DNA of 64,000 nucleotides from Pedococcus cremeus (GTDB taxonomy: Bacteria > Actinomycetota > Actinomycetes > Actinomycetales > Dermatophilaceae), in assembly GCF_900111375.1 (NCBI RefSeq), contig NZ_FOHB01000001.1, positions 186,001 through 250,000 of the forward strand, written 5' to 3'. Both the position numbers and the translations under genes were made by a program. Below the pieces are notes generated by a model. That model saw nothing but the letters and a program-made list of their open reading frames with translations. It did not search any database and was not told the DNA's origin. Below are positions 1-8,065 of this stretch, piece after piece (positions within the stretch are counted from its first letter, which is position 1; each line of letters opens with the position of its first letter).

Positions 1-1
1 C

Positions 2-1279
2 TCCGTCGACGCCGACTGGGTGGTGCCGCACTTCGAGAAGATGCTCTACGACAACGCCCAGCTGCTGCGGGTCTACGCCCACCTGCACCGGTCCACCGGT
101 TCCGCGCTCGCGCGCCGGGTGGCGCTCGAGACGGCGGATTTCATGCTGCGCGACCTGGGCACCGAGCAGGGCGCCTTCGCCTCGGCCCTCGACGCCGACA
201 CCGAGGGGGTGGAGGGCCTGACCTACGCGTGGACGCCCGACCAGCTCGTCGAGGTGCTCGGCCCCGACGACGGCCCCCGGGCCGCGGACCTGCTGGGTGT
301 CACCGGGCACGGCACCTTCGAGCACGGCAGCTCGACGCTGCAGCTGCGCCGTGACCCCGACGACGCGCAGTGGTGGCACGAGGTCCGCGAGCGCCTGTTC
401 GAGGCCCGGCAGCAGCGTCCGCAGCCGGCGCGCGACGACAAGGTGGTGACCTCGTGGAACGGCCTGGCCATCGCCGGCCTCAGCGACGCCGGGGTGCTGC
501 TCGATGAGCACCGTCTCGTGGAGGCTGCGGCTCGGTGCGCCGAGCACGTGCTCGGGTCGCACCTCGTCGACGACCGGCTGCGCCGGGCCTCCCGCGGCGG
601 CCGGGTCGGGGCGGCTGCGGGGGTGCTCGACGACTACGGCAACCTCGCCGAGGGCCTGCTCGCCCTCCACCAGGCGACGGGCGAGCCACGCTGGCTGGAG
701 GCGGCCGGGCGCCTGCTCGAGGTGGCGCAGGAGCGGTTCGGCGACGCCAGCGGCAGCTTCCACGACACCGCCGACGACGCCGAGACCCTCTTCACCCGTC
801 CCCGCGGTCAGGGAGACAACGCCGAGCCGTCCGGGCAGTCGGCCGTGGCCGGCGCCCTCCTCACGTACGCCGCCCTCACCGGCAGCAGTGAGCACCGTCG
901 TGCCGCCGACGCCGCTCTGGCCGCCTCGGGCCTGCTCGCCGCGCGCGACCCGCGCTTCGCGGGCTGGACCCTCGCGGCCGCCGAGGCGGCGGCCGCCGGT
1001 CCGCTCCAGGTGGCCGTGGTCCACGACGCGGCACAGGGGAAGGCGGCACAGGAGGATGCGGCGCAGCGCTTGCTCGACCTCACCCGGCGTTCCCTCTCGC
1101 CGGGGCTCGTGCTCGCCCACGGCGAGCCGGACGCCCCCGGCGTCCCCCTGCTCGAGGGCCGGCCGCTCGTCGGCGGCCACCCGACGGCATACGTCTGCCG
1201 CGGCTTCGTGTGCGACGCCCCGGTGACCGAGCCGCAGGCGCTGGGGGCGGCGCTGGCCCGGGCGGCCGTCACCTCCTAA
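2..1279 (+). CDS. YyaL/DUF255 thioredoxin-domain protein, C-terminal part
   Basis: The window opens inside this gene. The frame is open from base 2 and reads S-V-D-A-D-W-V-V-P-H-F-E-K-M-L-Y-D-N, a hallmark of YyaL/SSP411 proteins that follows their N-terminal thioredoxin-like domain, so the true start and that domain lie upstream. What remains is the alpha/alpha-barrel region resembling N-acylglucosamine 2-epimerase folds, including a DDKVVTSWNGL segment near residue 140 and the C-terminal AYVCRGFVCDAPV, a Cys-x4-Cys pair typical of the family. The cellular role of the family is poorly defined. It ends with TAA and converges on the next gene. Family assignment is firm; function is open. Confidence 0.88.
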   Translation, partial: SVDADWVVPHFEKMLYDNAQLLRVYAHLHRSTGSALARRVALETADFMLRDLGTEQGAFASALDADTEGVEGLTYAWTPDQLVEVLGPDDGPRAADLLGVTGHGTFEHGSSTLQLRRDPDDAQWWHEVRERLFEARQQRPQPARDDKVVTSWNGLAIAGLSDAGVLLDEHRLVEAAARCAEHVLGSHLVDDRLRRASRGGRVGAAAGVLDDYGNLAEGLLALHQATGEPRWLEAAGRLLEVAQERFGDASGSFHDTADDAETLFTRPRGQGDNAEPSGQSAVAGALLTYAALTGSSEHRRAADAALAASGLLAARDPRFAGWTLAAAEAAAAGPLQVAVVHDAAQGKAAQEDAAQRLLDLTRRSLSPGLVLAHGEPDAPGVPLLEGRPLVGGHPTAYVCRGFVCDAPVTEPQALGAALARAAVTS

Positions 1280-1330
1280 GGGCAGGAGCCGGAAGGCGCG
1301 GAGCCGACCGGCCGACCGGGGGCCCGGAGA

Positions 1331-1376
1331 CGAACCGGCGGCCAGGAACGAACCGGCGGCCAGGAACGGAGCCGCC
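1331..1376. repeat. 18-bp tandem repeat in a convergent junction
   Basis: Two exact copies of CGAACCGGCGGCCAGGAA (1331-1348 and 1349-1366) are followed by a partial third beginning CGGAGCCGCC. They fill much of the 103-bp gap between two stop codons that face each other. It is one of several short arrays found 3' of stop codons in this window. Confidence 0.85.
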
Positions 1377-1382
1377 AAGCCC

Positions 1383-1991
1383 CTAGACGGCGACGAGGTC
1401 GGAGACCTGCTCCCACGTCCAGTGCGGGCTCACGCCCGGGCAGTCGAGCAGGTAGTCGACGAGGTGCTCGTCGGGGTGCTCGTGGGTCTCCCGCAGGCCC
1501 TGAGCCACCATCGCGAGGTACGCCTCCGACGGCGGGTTGTGCGGCAGGTCGGCGTCGTCCGGGCTGGTGAAGGTCAGCACCGGGTGGCCCTCGAGGTCAC
1601 CGAGGAGGTGCAGCGACTCGTAGCGTCCCGGCCCGAGACTGTGCTTCCGCTCCTCGAGCACGGTGCTGAGGTCGAGGTCCTCCCCCGGGTCGCGATGCAT
1701 CTCCTGGGCCGCCACGTCGGCGAACTGCCCCTCGGTGATGAGGTAGGCCCGCGCCAGCGCCCCGCCGGTCGACGACGCGTCGTAGAACGCCACGCCGCCG
1801 TCCCACGTCGGGGAGTGCCAGCCGAAGAAGACCTGGCCGGGCAGCTCGATCGGCGCGTCGCCGAGGGGGTGGCTCTGGTCGCGGGCGCCGGGGTAGGTGC
1901 GGGTGGCACCCTGCGGGCGGCCGCCCCTCAGGTAGCAGAGGAAGCGGTCGCGGGCGAGGTTCGAGCCGTAGCTGGCGTACCAGACATGCAT
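1383..1991 (-). CDS. gamma-glutamylcyclotransferase-fold (GGCT-like) protein
   Basis: A 202-residue protein beginning M-H-V-W-Y-A-S-Y-G-S-N-L. The Y-x-S-Y-G-S-N-L stretch is the substrate-loop signature of the AIG2/GGCT fold, whose members release 5-oxoproline from gamma-glutamyl peptides. Actinobacterial relatives are often labelled 'histone deacetylase' in databases without support. The ATG at 1991 is chosen because homology starts there and GGGGAG lies just upstream, although only two bases separate them. No signal peptide is seen, so it is probably cytoplasmic. A 16-bp perfect palindrome lies about 76 bp upstream and may control it. The substrate is unknown. Confidence 0.72.
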   Translation of the reverse strand: MHVWYASYGSNLARDRFLCYLRGGRPQGATRTYPGARDQSHPLGDAPIELPGQVFFGWHSPTWDGGVAFYDASSTGGALARAYLITEGQFADVAAQEMHRDPGEDLDLSTVLEERKHSLGPGRYESLHLLGDLEGHPVLTFTSPDDADLPHNPPSEAYLAMVAQGLRETHEHPDEHLVDYLLDCPGVSPHWTWEQVSDLVAV

Positions 1992-2066
1992 CGCTCCCCA
2001 CTGTGCCAAATGATCAGGGGGTAGTTCCAGCTGACCATGGACATCTGGCCCGTCCGGGCCATGATT

Positions 2067-2082
2067 TCGTCCTATAGGACGA
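2067..2082. promoter_or_regulatory. 16-bp perfect palindrome, candidate operator
   Basis: TCGTCCTATAGGACGA is perfectly self-complementary. It lies between the apbE stop (2140) and the GGCT-like start (1991). On the minus strand it contains TATAGG, a plausible -10 element, so a repressor bound here would occlude a promoter reading into the GGCT-like gene. No regulator family is recognised. Confidence 0.5.
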
Positions 2083-2097
2083 GGCCGACGAGCTCCG

Positions 2098-2119
2098 GTC
2101 GAGCTCACGTCGAGCTCAC
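2098..2119. repeat. 11-bp direct repeat
   Basis: GTCGAGCTCAC is present twice back to back (2098-2108, 2109-2119), just downstream of the apbE stop codon. GAGCTC is itself palindromic. Confidence 0.7.
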
Positions 2120-2139
2120 GGTCCAGTTCCTGGTCGAGG

Positions 2140-2949
2140 TCAGAGGACGAGGCAACGGTATGCCGGTGCGGCGCCTTCCAGCGCCGCCCGCCCCTGCTCG
2201 GGGTCGACGAAGAGCGCCGTCGCCCAGACGTCGGCCCACAGCAGCGAGGGGCCGGTCACGGTGGCCGAGCCCGCTCGGTCGACCGGTGAACCGGTGCGCG
2301 GGTCGACGATGTGGGCGCCCCGGGCGGCCGAACCCGAGGTGGCCACCGCACCCACCGTGAGCTCGACGGTGGCGGCGACGAGGCTGCGGTCGCGCGGGTC
2401 CTCGATGCCGACCCGCCACGCCTCGAGGTCGCCGGCGTCGCGGCCGGCCCCCGCGATGATGTCGCCACCGGCGTTGACGCAGAAGGAGATGCGCGGCACG
2501 AGGGCCAGGTGCCGGGCCGCACCCTCGACCGCCCAGCCCTTCACGAGCCCGGTCGGGTCCCAGACGTCCGCCCCGCCGTCGGGGGCGGGCAGCGTCGCCC
2601 GGAACAGGCCGCCGGTGCGCTGCTCGGCCTCGCTGCACAGCGCCCGCACCTCACCGACCCACGGGTGGGCGTCGGCCTCGGAGAGCTCGCCCCGGCGCAT
2701 CCGCATGAGGTCGCTGTCGTCGCGCCAGGCGCTGAAGACGCGGTCGACCCGCCGCAGGTGCGCGAACGCCTGCGCCACCGCGGTCTCCACCTCGCCGACC
2801 GGCGCGCGCTCGGTGCCACGGACGTGGATCGAGATCGGCAGGCCCATGACCTGCTCGACCCACACCCGCCGGGGCGGTCGCTCCGCGTCAGCGTTCATCG
2901 TGGCCTGCCCGGCCGTGGAGGTTTCGGGAGTGGTCACCACGGCGCTCAC
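2140..2949 (-). CDS. apbE: FAD:protein FMN transferase
   Basis: A 269-residue ApbE protein, which transfers FMN from FAD onto a Thr of target proteins outside the membrane. Family features are D-P-T-G-L-V-K-G near residue 131, N-A-G-G-D (159-163), H-I-V-D-P-R-T-G (213-220) and A-D-V-W-A-T-A near 239, which belongs to the Mg-binding region. The GTG start overlaps the stop of the FMN-binding gene as GTGA (2946-2949), showing tight coupling. An internal ATG at codon 18 is an alternative start. No lipobox is seen. The obvious target is the SGAT motif of the adjacent protein. Confidence 0.9.
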   Translation of the reverse strand: MSAVVTTPETSTAGQATMNADAERPPRRVWVEQVMGLPISIHVRGTERAPVGEVETAVAQAFAHLRRVDRVFSAWRDDSDLMRMRRGELSEADAHPWVGEVRALCSEAEQRTGGLFRATLPAPDGGADVWDPTGLVKGWAVEGAARHLALVPRISFCVNAGGDIIAGAGRDAGDLEAWRVGIEDPRDRSLVAATVELTVGAVATSGSAARGAHIVDPRTGSPVDRAGSATVTGPSLLWADVWATALFVDPEQGRAALEGAAPAYRCLVL

Positions 2950-3419
2950 AGCCCCGCCTTGTCGAACGCGGACTGCACCGACTGAAGGTAGCCGTCCGAG
3001 GTAACCGTCGCACCCGAGATCATGTCGATGTTCGCGCTCTGCGCGGCCACGACCTCTTGGTTGAGGACCGGCACGGCGTAGGAGTTGATCTCCTGGTCGC
3101 GGTTGTTCCCGCTCGGCACCTGCAGCGCGGTGGCGCGGGTGACCTTGCCGCCCGCCACGGTGATCTGCACCTGGACCGGCCCCCACTGCGTCATGGCCGT
3201 GTCGCCGCTGAAGGTCTTCGTCGAGGACGAGGAGCCCGAACCCGAGGACGAGCCGGACGAGCCTGATCCCGAGGCGGAGCCGGAGCCGTTCGAGGCCGCA
3301 CCGGCCTGGGCGACGATCGGCGCCGCCGAGGCCCCCTGGCTCGAGGTGGAGGTGTGGTAGCTGAACAGCAGGACGAGCGTGGTGATGGTGCTGAGCGCCC
3401 AGAGGGTGATGCGTCGCAT
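2946..3419 (-). CDS. FMN-binding (flavinylated) membrane-anchored protein
   Basis: A 157-residue protein: a short cationic start and hydrophobic segment (about residues 4-20) forming an uncleaved anchor or signal, a Ser/Gly-rich linker (about 43-66), then an FMN-binding domain. D-M-I-S-G-A-T (132-138) matches the site where ApbE attaches FMN through a phosphoester bond, making T138 the likely modified residue. Gene order (ferric-reductase-like, FMN-binding, apbE) matches known flavinylated electron-transfer modules. It probably carries electrons on the outer face of the membrane. Confidence 0.88.
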   Translation of the reverse strand: MRRITLWALSTITTLVLLFSYHTSTSSQGASAAPIVAQAGAASNGSGSASGSGSSGSSSGSGSSSSTKTFSGDTAMTQWGPVQVQITVAGGKVTRATALQVPSGNNRDQEINSYAVPVLNQEVVAAQSANIDMISGATVTSDGYLQSVQSAFDKAGL

Positions 3420-3449
3420 GGTCAGGTCCTTGTCGGTGTCGCGCAGGTC

Positions 3450-3485
3450 GGCAGGGTCGGCAGGGTCGGCAGGGGCGGCAGGGTG
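3450..3485. repeat. 9-bp tandem repeat x4
   Basis: Four units of GGCAGGGTC (the third GGCAGGGGC, the fourth GGCAGGGTG) lie just 3' of the stop codon of the ferric-reductase-like gene and before the FMN-binding gene. Confidence 0.8.
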
Positions 3486-3489
3486 GGAT

Positions 3490-4917
3490 CTAGAAGGCGA
3501 AGCGCTCGGTGTGGATGTGCTCCTCCGGCACGCCGCACGCGAGGGCGGCGTCGCGGGCGGCGTCCATCCACTCGGGGGCGCCGCAGAGGAAGACGTCGTG
3601 GTCGGCCACGTCGGGCACGAGCTGGCGCAGGGCCTGGGCGTCGGTGAGGTGGGCCGCCTGGGCGGGGAGCCAGGTGCGTCGGCCGCGGACCCGGTGCCCC
3701 TCCACCACGATGTGGCGGGCACCCCGGGCCACCGCGAGGTCGCGGATCTCGTCGGCCAGCACCAGCCCGTGGCGCGAGCTCCCCCGCTGGATGACGGTGA
3801 CGTCACCCGGGCGCTGGGGCAGCTCCTCGAGGATCGCCTTCAGCGGGGTGATGCCGATCCCGGCGCCCATGAGAAGCACCTTGCGGCGGGTCCGCACCCC
3901 GGCGTGGAGCCGACCGTAGGGGCCCTCCACGAGCACCGGGGTGCCGCGCTTCAGCTCGGTCAGGGCGGCGCTGCCGTCGCCGAGGTGGGCAGCGGTGAAC
4001 TGCAGGCTGTGGCCGTCGGGCGCCGCGGACAGCGAGTAGGGGTGGCCACGGGTCCAGCCCTGGCCGGACAGGAAGCGCCAGGTGAAGAACTGGCCGGCCT
4101 GCACCGGGAGGTGGTGCACACCGCGGCCGGAGACCGTCACGGTCGTGGCCGACGGGCCCTCCGCCCGCACGTCGGAGACCACCAGCTTGGCGCGCAGGGA
4201 CCGCCTCAGCGGCAGCCCGACCCGGTAGACGAGCACGGCACCGGCCGCCACGGCATACAGGGTCCACCAGAACGCGGTGGCGACGGGCGAGCTGAGGAAC
4301 TCCTTGCCGGTCCACAGCTGGTGCGGCAGGGCCAGCCCGGCGCCGAGGTAGCCATAGAGGTGGATCAGGTGCCAGGACTCGTAGCGCAGCTTCGCGCGGG
4401 CCTTCTTGACCGAGGTGACGACCACCATGACGAGGGCCGCGGTGCCGGCCACCGCCAGCAGCATCCCGGGGTAGTTGACGACGAAGTCGACGAGCGTGCC
4501 CCAGAAGCCCTGCGGTGACGCTGCGGCGTAACCGACGGTGATGAGCACGATGTGCGCCCACATGAGGTTGAAGGAGGTGAACCCCACGGTGCGGTGGAGG
4601 CGGGCGAGGCCGTCCTGGCCCCACGCCTGCTCGAACCACGGGACCCGCGCCATGAGGAACACCTGCACCAGCAGCAGGGCCGAGGCGACCAGCCCGGTGA
4701 GCCGGCCGGTGCTCGTGAAGAAGCCCGACAGCGAGGCCAGGTCGGTGACGCCCCCGCCGCCGACCCAGAGGGCGGTGACCCACAGCAGCACACCCCATAG
4801 CGCGGCGCCCGAGGCGTCACGCCACCACGTGGGCACGTGCCGGGGTCGGCGGGGAGCGCGGGCCGCGGCGTGGCTGCGCCGCGAGGACAGGGAGCCGGCG
4901 AGGTCTGCGGTGGTCAT
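3490..4917 (-). CDS. ferric reductase-like transmembrane flavocytochrome
   Basis: A 475-residue membrane oxidoreductase. Roughly residues 35-235 hold six hydrophobic segments with candidate haem histidines (H108, H122, H183, H186, H199). Then comes an FAD-binding FR-type domain with H-P-Y-S (292-295) and an NAD(P) domain with GAGIGITPLK (351-360) and C-G-A-P-E (445-449). It should pass electrons from cytosolic NAD(P)H through flavin and haem to the outside, here most likely to the FMN-binding protein encoded next. The ATG at 4917 has no clear Shine-Dalgarno and directly abuts a strong inverted repeat. The true terminal acceptor is unknown. Confidence 0.85.
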   Translation of the reverse strand: MTTADLAGSLSSRRSHAAARAPRRPRHVPTWWRDASGAALWGVLLWVTALWVGGGGVTDLASLSGFFTSTGRLTGLVASALLLVQVFLMARVPWFEQAWGQDGLARLHRTVGFTSFNLMWAHIVLITVGYAAASPQGFWGTLVDFVVNYPGMLLAVAGTAALVMVVVTSVKKARAKLRYESWHLIHLYGYLGAGLALPHQLWTGKEFLSSPVATAFWWTLYAVAAGAVLVYRVGLPLRRSLRAKLVVSDVRAEGPSATTVTVSGRGVHHLPVQAGQFFTWRFLSGQGWTRGHPYSLSAAPDGHSLQFTAAHLGDGSAALTELKRGTPVLVEGPYGRLHAGVRTRRKVLLMGAGIGITPLKAILEELPQRPGDVTVIQRGSSRHGLVLADEIRDLAVARGARHIVVEGHRVRGRRTWLPAQAAHLTDAQALRQLVPDVADHDVFLCGAPEWMDAARDAALACGVPEEHIHTERFAF

Positions 4918-4951
4918 GCAAGCAGGTTCCGCCCGGAACCTAGGTGCTTGC
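4918..4951 (-). promoter_or_regulatory. nested inverted repeat abutting the start codon
   Basis: The outer arms GCAAGC (4918-4923) and GCTTGC (4946-4951) enclose the inner arms AGGTTCCG and CGGAACCT (4924-4941, 2-nt loop). In the minus-strand transcript the 3' arm ends one base before the ATG at 4917. It could be an operator or an mRNA hairpin controlling translation of the electron-transfer operon. Confidence 0.55.
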
Positions 4952-5097
4952 TGTGAACGCTCTGCGCTCGCGCCATGAGCCTGTGCGACCTGGTGTGCGG
5001 CCCCGTGTGCGGCCTCCTTCTCGACCTCCGGTGCGACTTTCCCGACGCGGCGTGGCCAACCGGCATACGGTGGTCGCACGCCGACCGGGGAGAAGGT

Positions 5098-7218
5098 GTG
5101 GACGCCATCAGGTCACGACGGGTGCGAGCGCTCGCTGCCTGCGCGTTGGCGGCGGCGTGGCTGCCGCTGGCCGCAACGCCGTCACCGGCCGCTGTCGCAG
5201 GCACCTTCGCCGGCACCTTCGCCGGCACGGCCACGGGGTGGCCACCCGCTGCGGTGGCCCAGGGCTGGCGCGCGGACGCGCCGTTCGACGTGACCTCCCA
5301 GATCACCGACCGTGCCGGAGTGCTCACCGGCCAGGTCGACTCCCTGCAGAAGGATCTCGACACGCTGCGCAGCGAGCACAACCTCCAGCTCTACGTCGTC
5401 TACGTCAAGAGCTTCAACGGCGCCAGTGGCCAGACGTGGGCCCAGCAGACCTTCGAGCGGTCCGGGCTCGGGGGCAACGACGTGCTGATGGCCGTCGCCG
5501 TCGACGACCGCCGCTACGGCACCTGGACCACGCAGGAGTCGGGCCTGACGCCCGAGGAGGACAACGCCGTCCGGACCGACTACATCGAGCCGCGGCTCGC
5601 GAAGGACGACTGGGCCGGCGCCGTCCGTGCCGCAGCTGACGGCTACGGCAAGGCCGCGGCCGGCGACCTCTCGGGGTCCGGTGGCGGCACCACGAGCGGT
5701 GGGTCCGGTGGCAACGCGCTGCCGTGGCTGCTCCTCATCCCTGTCGTCGGCGTGGCCCTGTATGCCGTGGCACGGCGCCGTTCCCGCCGCCAGCAGGAGC
5801 AGGCCGGCGGCTGGCCGCCGGGACAGGGCCCCGCGGCGGCACCCGTGCCGACCGAGGAGCTGCGCCGCCGGGCCGCGGCTGCGCTGGTCGACGTCGACGA
5901 CGCGATCCGCTCCTCCGCGGACGAGCTGTCGTTCGCGGAGGCCCAGTTCGGCGTGCAGGCGACGCGGCCGTTCAAGGAGGCACTCGAGTCCGCGAAGTCC
6001 AGTGCCGCCGAGGCCTTCCGGCTCCAGCGCGAGCTGCAGGACCAGGAGGCTGCCGGGAAGGTGGCCGAGGCGGAGGTGCGCGCCCGGCTGGAGCGGATCA
6101 TCGAGCTCGCAGGCGGCGCCGACCAGCGGCTGGACGCGCAGGAGGCCGAGTTCACCCGGCTGCGGAACCTCGAGGCCACCATCCCCCAGTTCCTCGGTGA
6201 GCTCCGGGGTCGCCTCGGAGAGGTGCGTCGTCGTCTGCCGGTGGCGGAGCAGGAGCTGGCCGGGCTGGCTGCCCAGTACCCACCCGAGTCGCTGCGGACG
6301 GTGTCGGGCAACGTCACCCAGGCCACCCGGCTGCTCGACTCGGCCGAGCACTTCGTCGAGACCGGCGAACAGCACCTCAAGGAGCGTGACGACCGTCCGG
6401 CGGCCGTGGCAGCGGCCCGGGCGGCGGAGGAGGCCGTCGGCCAGGCCGACGTGCTGCTCACCTCGGTGGGCAACGCCCGTCAGGAGCTGGCCGGTGCCGC
6501 GGCCCGCATCGACGCCGCCCTGGCCTCGATCTCCTCCGACGTGGCAGACGCCGAGCGGCTCCACGCCGACGACCAGCTCACTCAGACCGCGCTCGTCGCG
6601 GCGCGCTCAGCGATCGCCCAGGGCACGGCGGCCCGCGACGGCGGCGACCCGCTCGAGGCGCTGCGGGTGCTCGCCCGGGCCGAGAAGGACCTCGACAACG
6701 CCCTGGCCCGCTACCGCGAGGAGGAGCAGCGGCGCGAGCGCAGCCGGCAGCTCCTCGAGCAGCGGATGGCCCAGGTGCGCGCCCGCCTGGCGAGCATCGA
6801 CGACTGGATCCAGAGCCGCCGCGGCGGCGTCGGGCACGAGGCGAGGGCCCTCATCGCCAACGCCCTGCGGCTCTACGACGAGGCCACCGCACGGGCCGAC
6901 GCCGACGCCCAGCAGGCGGGCGAGCTGCTCGACCAGGCGGAGGCCGAGGGCGAGCAGGCCCTGCGCGCCGCCCAGGACGACGTCGACTCGTGGGGCCCGC
7001 CGGGCGGGAACATGTGGGGCACCCCCACCGGCCGCGGGCGGCGTGGCCTCGACCCGACGTCGCTCATCCTCGGCGGCATCCTCAGCGGCGGCTTCGGCGG
7101 CGGGTGGGGTGGTGGCCGAGGTGGCGGCTGGGGCGGCTCGCAGGGCGGCTTCGGCGGTGGCGGGGGCTTCGGCGGCGGGGGCGGCGGTGGCGGCTTCGGC
7201 GGGGGTGGTGGCTTCTGA
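5098..7218 (+). CDS. TPM-domain membrane protein with coiled coil and Gly-rich tail
   Basis: A 706-residue protein. The GTG at 5098 is chosen because GGGGAGAAGG precedes it. Order of parts: signal peptide (about 1-45), TPM domain (about 60-190, containing F-D-V-T-S-Q-I-T-D-R-A-G-V-L), a Gly/Ser linker, one transmembrane helix near 207-228 followed by Arg-rich residues, a long Glu/Arg/Ala-rich helical region (about 255-630) probably forming coiled coil, and a glycine-phenylalanine-rich tail (about 655-706). The TPM domain would be extracytoplasmic and the coiled coil cytoplasmic. It is followed by pspA, so a joint role in membrane maintenance or envelope stress is inferred. Confidence 0.82.
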   Translation: MDAIRSRRVRALAACALAAAWLPLAATPSPAAVAGTFAGTFAGTATGWPPAAVAQGWRADAPFDVTSQITDRAGVLTGQVDSLQKDLDTLRSEHNLQLYVVYVKSFNGASGQTWAQQTFERSGLGGNDVLMAVAVDDRRYGTWTTQESGLTPEEDNAVRTDYIEPRLAKDDWAGAVRAAADGYGKAAAGDLSGSGGGTTSGGSGGNALPWLLLIPVVGVALYAVARRRSRRQQEQAGGWPPGQGPAAAPVPTEELRRRAAAALVDVDDAIRSSADELSFAEAQFGVQATRPFKEALESAKSSAAEAFRLQRELQDQEAAGKVAEAEVRARLERIIELAGGADQRLDAQEAEFTRLRNLEATIPQFLGELRGRLGEVRRRLPVAEQELAGLAAQYPPESLRTVSGNVTQATRLLDSAEHFVETGEQHLKERDDRPAAVAAARAAEEAVGQADVLLTSVGNARQELAGAAARIDAALASISSDVADAERLHADDQLTQTALVAARSAIAQGTAARDGGDPLEALRVLARAEKDLDNALARYREEEQRRERSRQLLEQRMAQVRARLASIDDWIQSRRGGVGHEARALIANALRLYDEATARADADAQQAGELLDQAEAEGEQALRAAQDDVDSWGPPGGNMWGTPTGRGRRGLDPTSLILGGILSGGFGGGWGGGRGGGWGGSQGGFGGGGGFGGGGGGGGFGGGGGF

Positions 7219-7236
7219 GAGACCCGACCGCCCACT

Positions 7237-7281
7237 ACGACCAGACCCACCACGACCAGACCGACCGCGACCAGACCGACC
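7237..7281. repeat. 15-bp tandem repeat x3
   Basis: Three units of ACGACCAGACCGACC with one or two changes (7237-7251, 7252-7266, 7267-7281) begin about 20 bp after the TPM stop codon, in the 127-bp gap before pspA. Confidence 0.8.
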
Positions 7282-7345
7282 GCGCTCGACACGAGCAGCA
7301 GCACGACCAGGACAGACACGGCGGAGACGCCGGGAGGAGAAGCAG

Positions 7346-8065
7346 ATGACCCAGAAGACCACGATCCTCGGACGCATCAGCCAGCTGGCCAAGGCCAACA
7401 TCAACGCGATGCTGGACCGTGCCGAGGACCCCGAGAAGATGATCAACCAGCTCGTCGCCGACTTCACGAACTCGATCGCCGAGGCGGAGGAGGCGGTGGC
7501 CCAGACCATCGCGAACACCCGTATGGCCGAGCAGGACCTGAAGATCGACCAGGACGCCGCGCAGGAGTGGGGTGGCAAGGCGGCGGCCGCCTCGCGCAAG
7601 GCGGACGAGCTGAGGACGGCCGGTGACACCGCCGGGGCCGACAAGTTCGACAACCTGGCCAAGGTGGCCCTGTCGCGCCAGATCGGTTTCGAGCGTGAGG
7701 TGAAGGAGGCCGAGCCCCGCATCGCCCAGATGAACGCGACGGTCGACCAGCTCAAGGCCGGCCTGACGATGATGCGCACCAAGCTCGAGGACCTGCAGAA
7801 CCGGCGTTCGCAGCTGGTGGCGCGCGCCCGGGCCGCCGAGGCGCAGGCCCAGGTGCAGGAGTCGATGGCGTCGATCGACGTCATGGACCCGACCAGCGAG
7901 CTGTCCCGCTTCGAGGACAAGATCCGCACGCAGGAGGCGATGGTCCAGGGCCGTGAGGAGGCCCGGGCGACGACGCTTGAGGACCAGTTCGCCGAGCTCG
8001 AGGACCACGAGGACGACGCCGAGGTCGAGGCCCGGCTCGCCGCCCTCAAGGGCGGCGGGGCCTAG
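7346..8065 (+). CDS. pspA: PspA/IM30 family membrane-stress protein
   Basis: A 239-residue, almost entirely helical protein starting M-T-Q-K-T-T-I-L-G-R-I-S-Q-L-A-K-A-N-I-N, with D-R-A-E-D-P-E-K-M-I (about 24-33), the N-terminal signature of the PspA/IM30/Vipp1 family. These ESCRT-III-like proteins polymerise on damaged membranes. The start has the strong Shine-Dalgarno GGGAGGAGA. It lies 127 bp downstream of the TPM protein in the same direction, probably co-transcribed. Its TAG stop overlaps the TAG of the converging kinase gene within the tetranucleotide CTAG (8062-8065). Confidence 0.9.
   Translation: MTQKTTILGRISQLAKANINAMLDRAEDPEKMINQLVADFTNSIAEAEEAVAQTIANTRMAEQDLKIDQDAAQEWGGKAAAASRKADELRTAGDTAGADKFDNLAKVALSRQIGFEREVKEAEPRIAQMNATVDQLKAGLTMMRTKLEDLQNRRSQLVARARAAEAQAQVQESMASIDVMDPTSELSRFEDKIRTQEAMVQGREEARATTLEDQFAELEDHEDDAEVEARLAALKGGGA

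Noticed and set aside
4924-4941. A DtxR/IdeR iron box before the ferric-reductase-like gene
   Set aside because: The arms AGGTT and AACCT are separated by 8 bases, not the 5 of the DtxR consensus, and the outer bases do not match.
5182-6564. A 460-codon reading frame on the minus strand opposite the TPM gene
   Set aside because: Long antisense frames are expected in such high-G+C DNA; the plus-strand protein has recognisable domains and the antisense product is low-complexity. The same applies to most long overlapping frames here.
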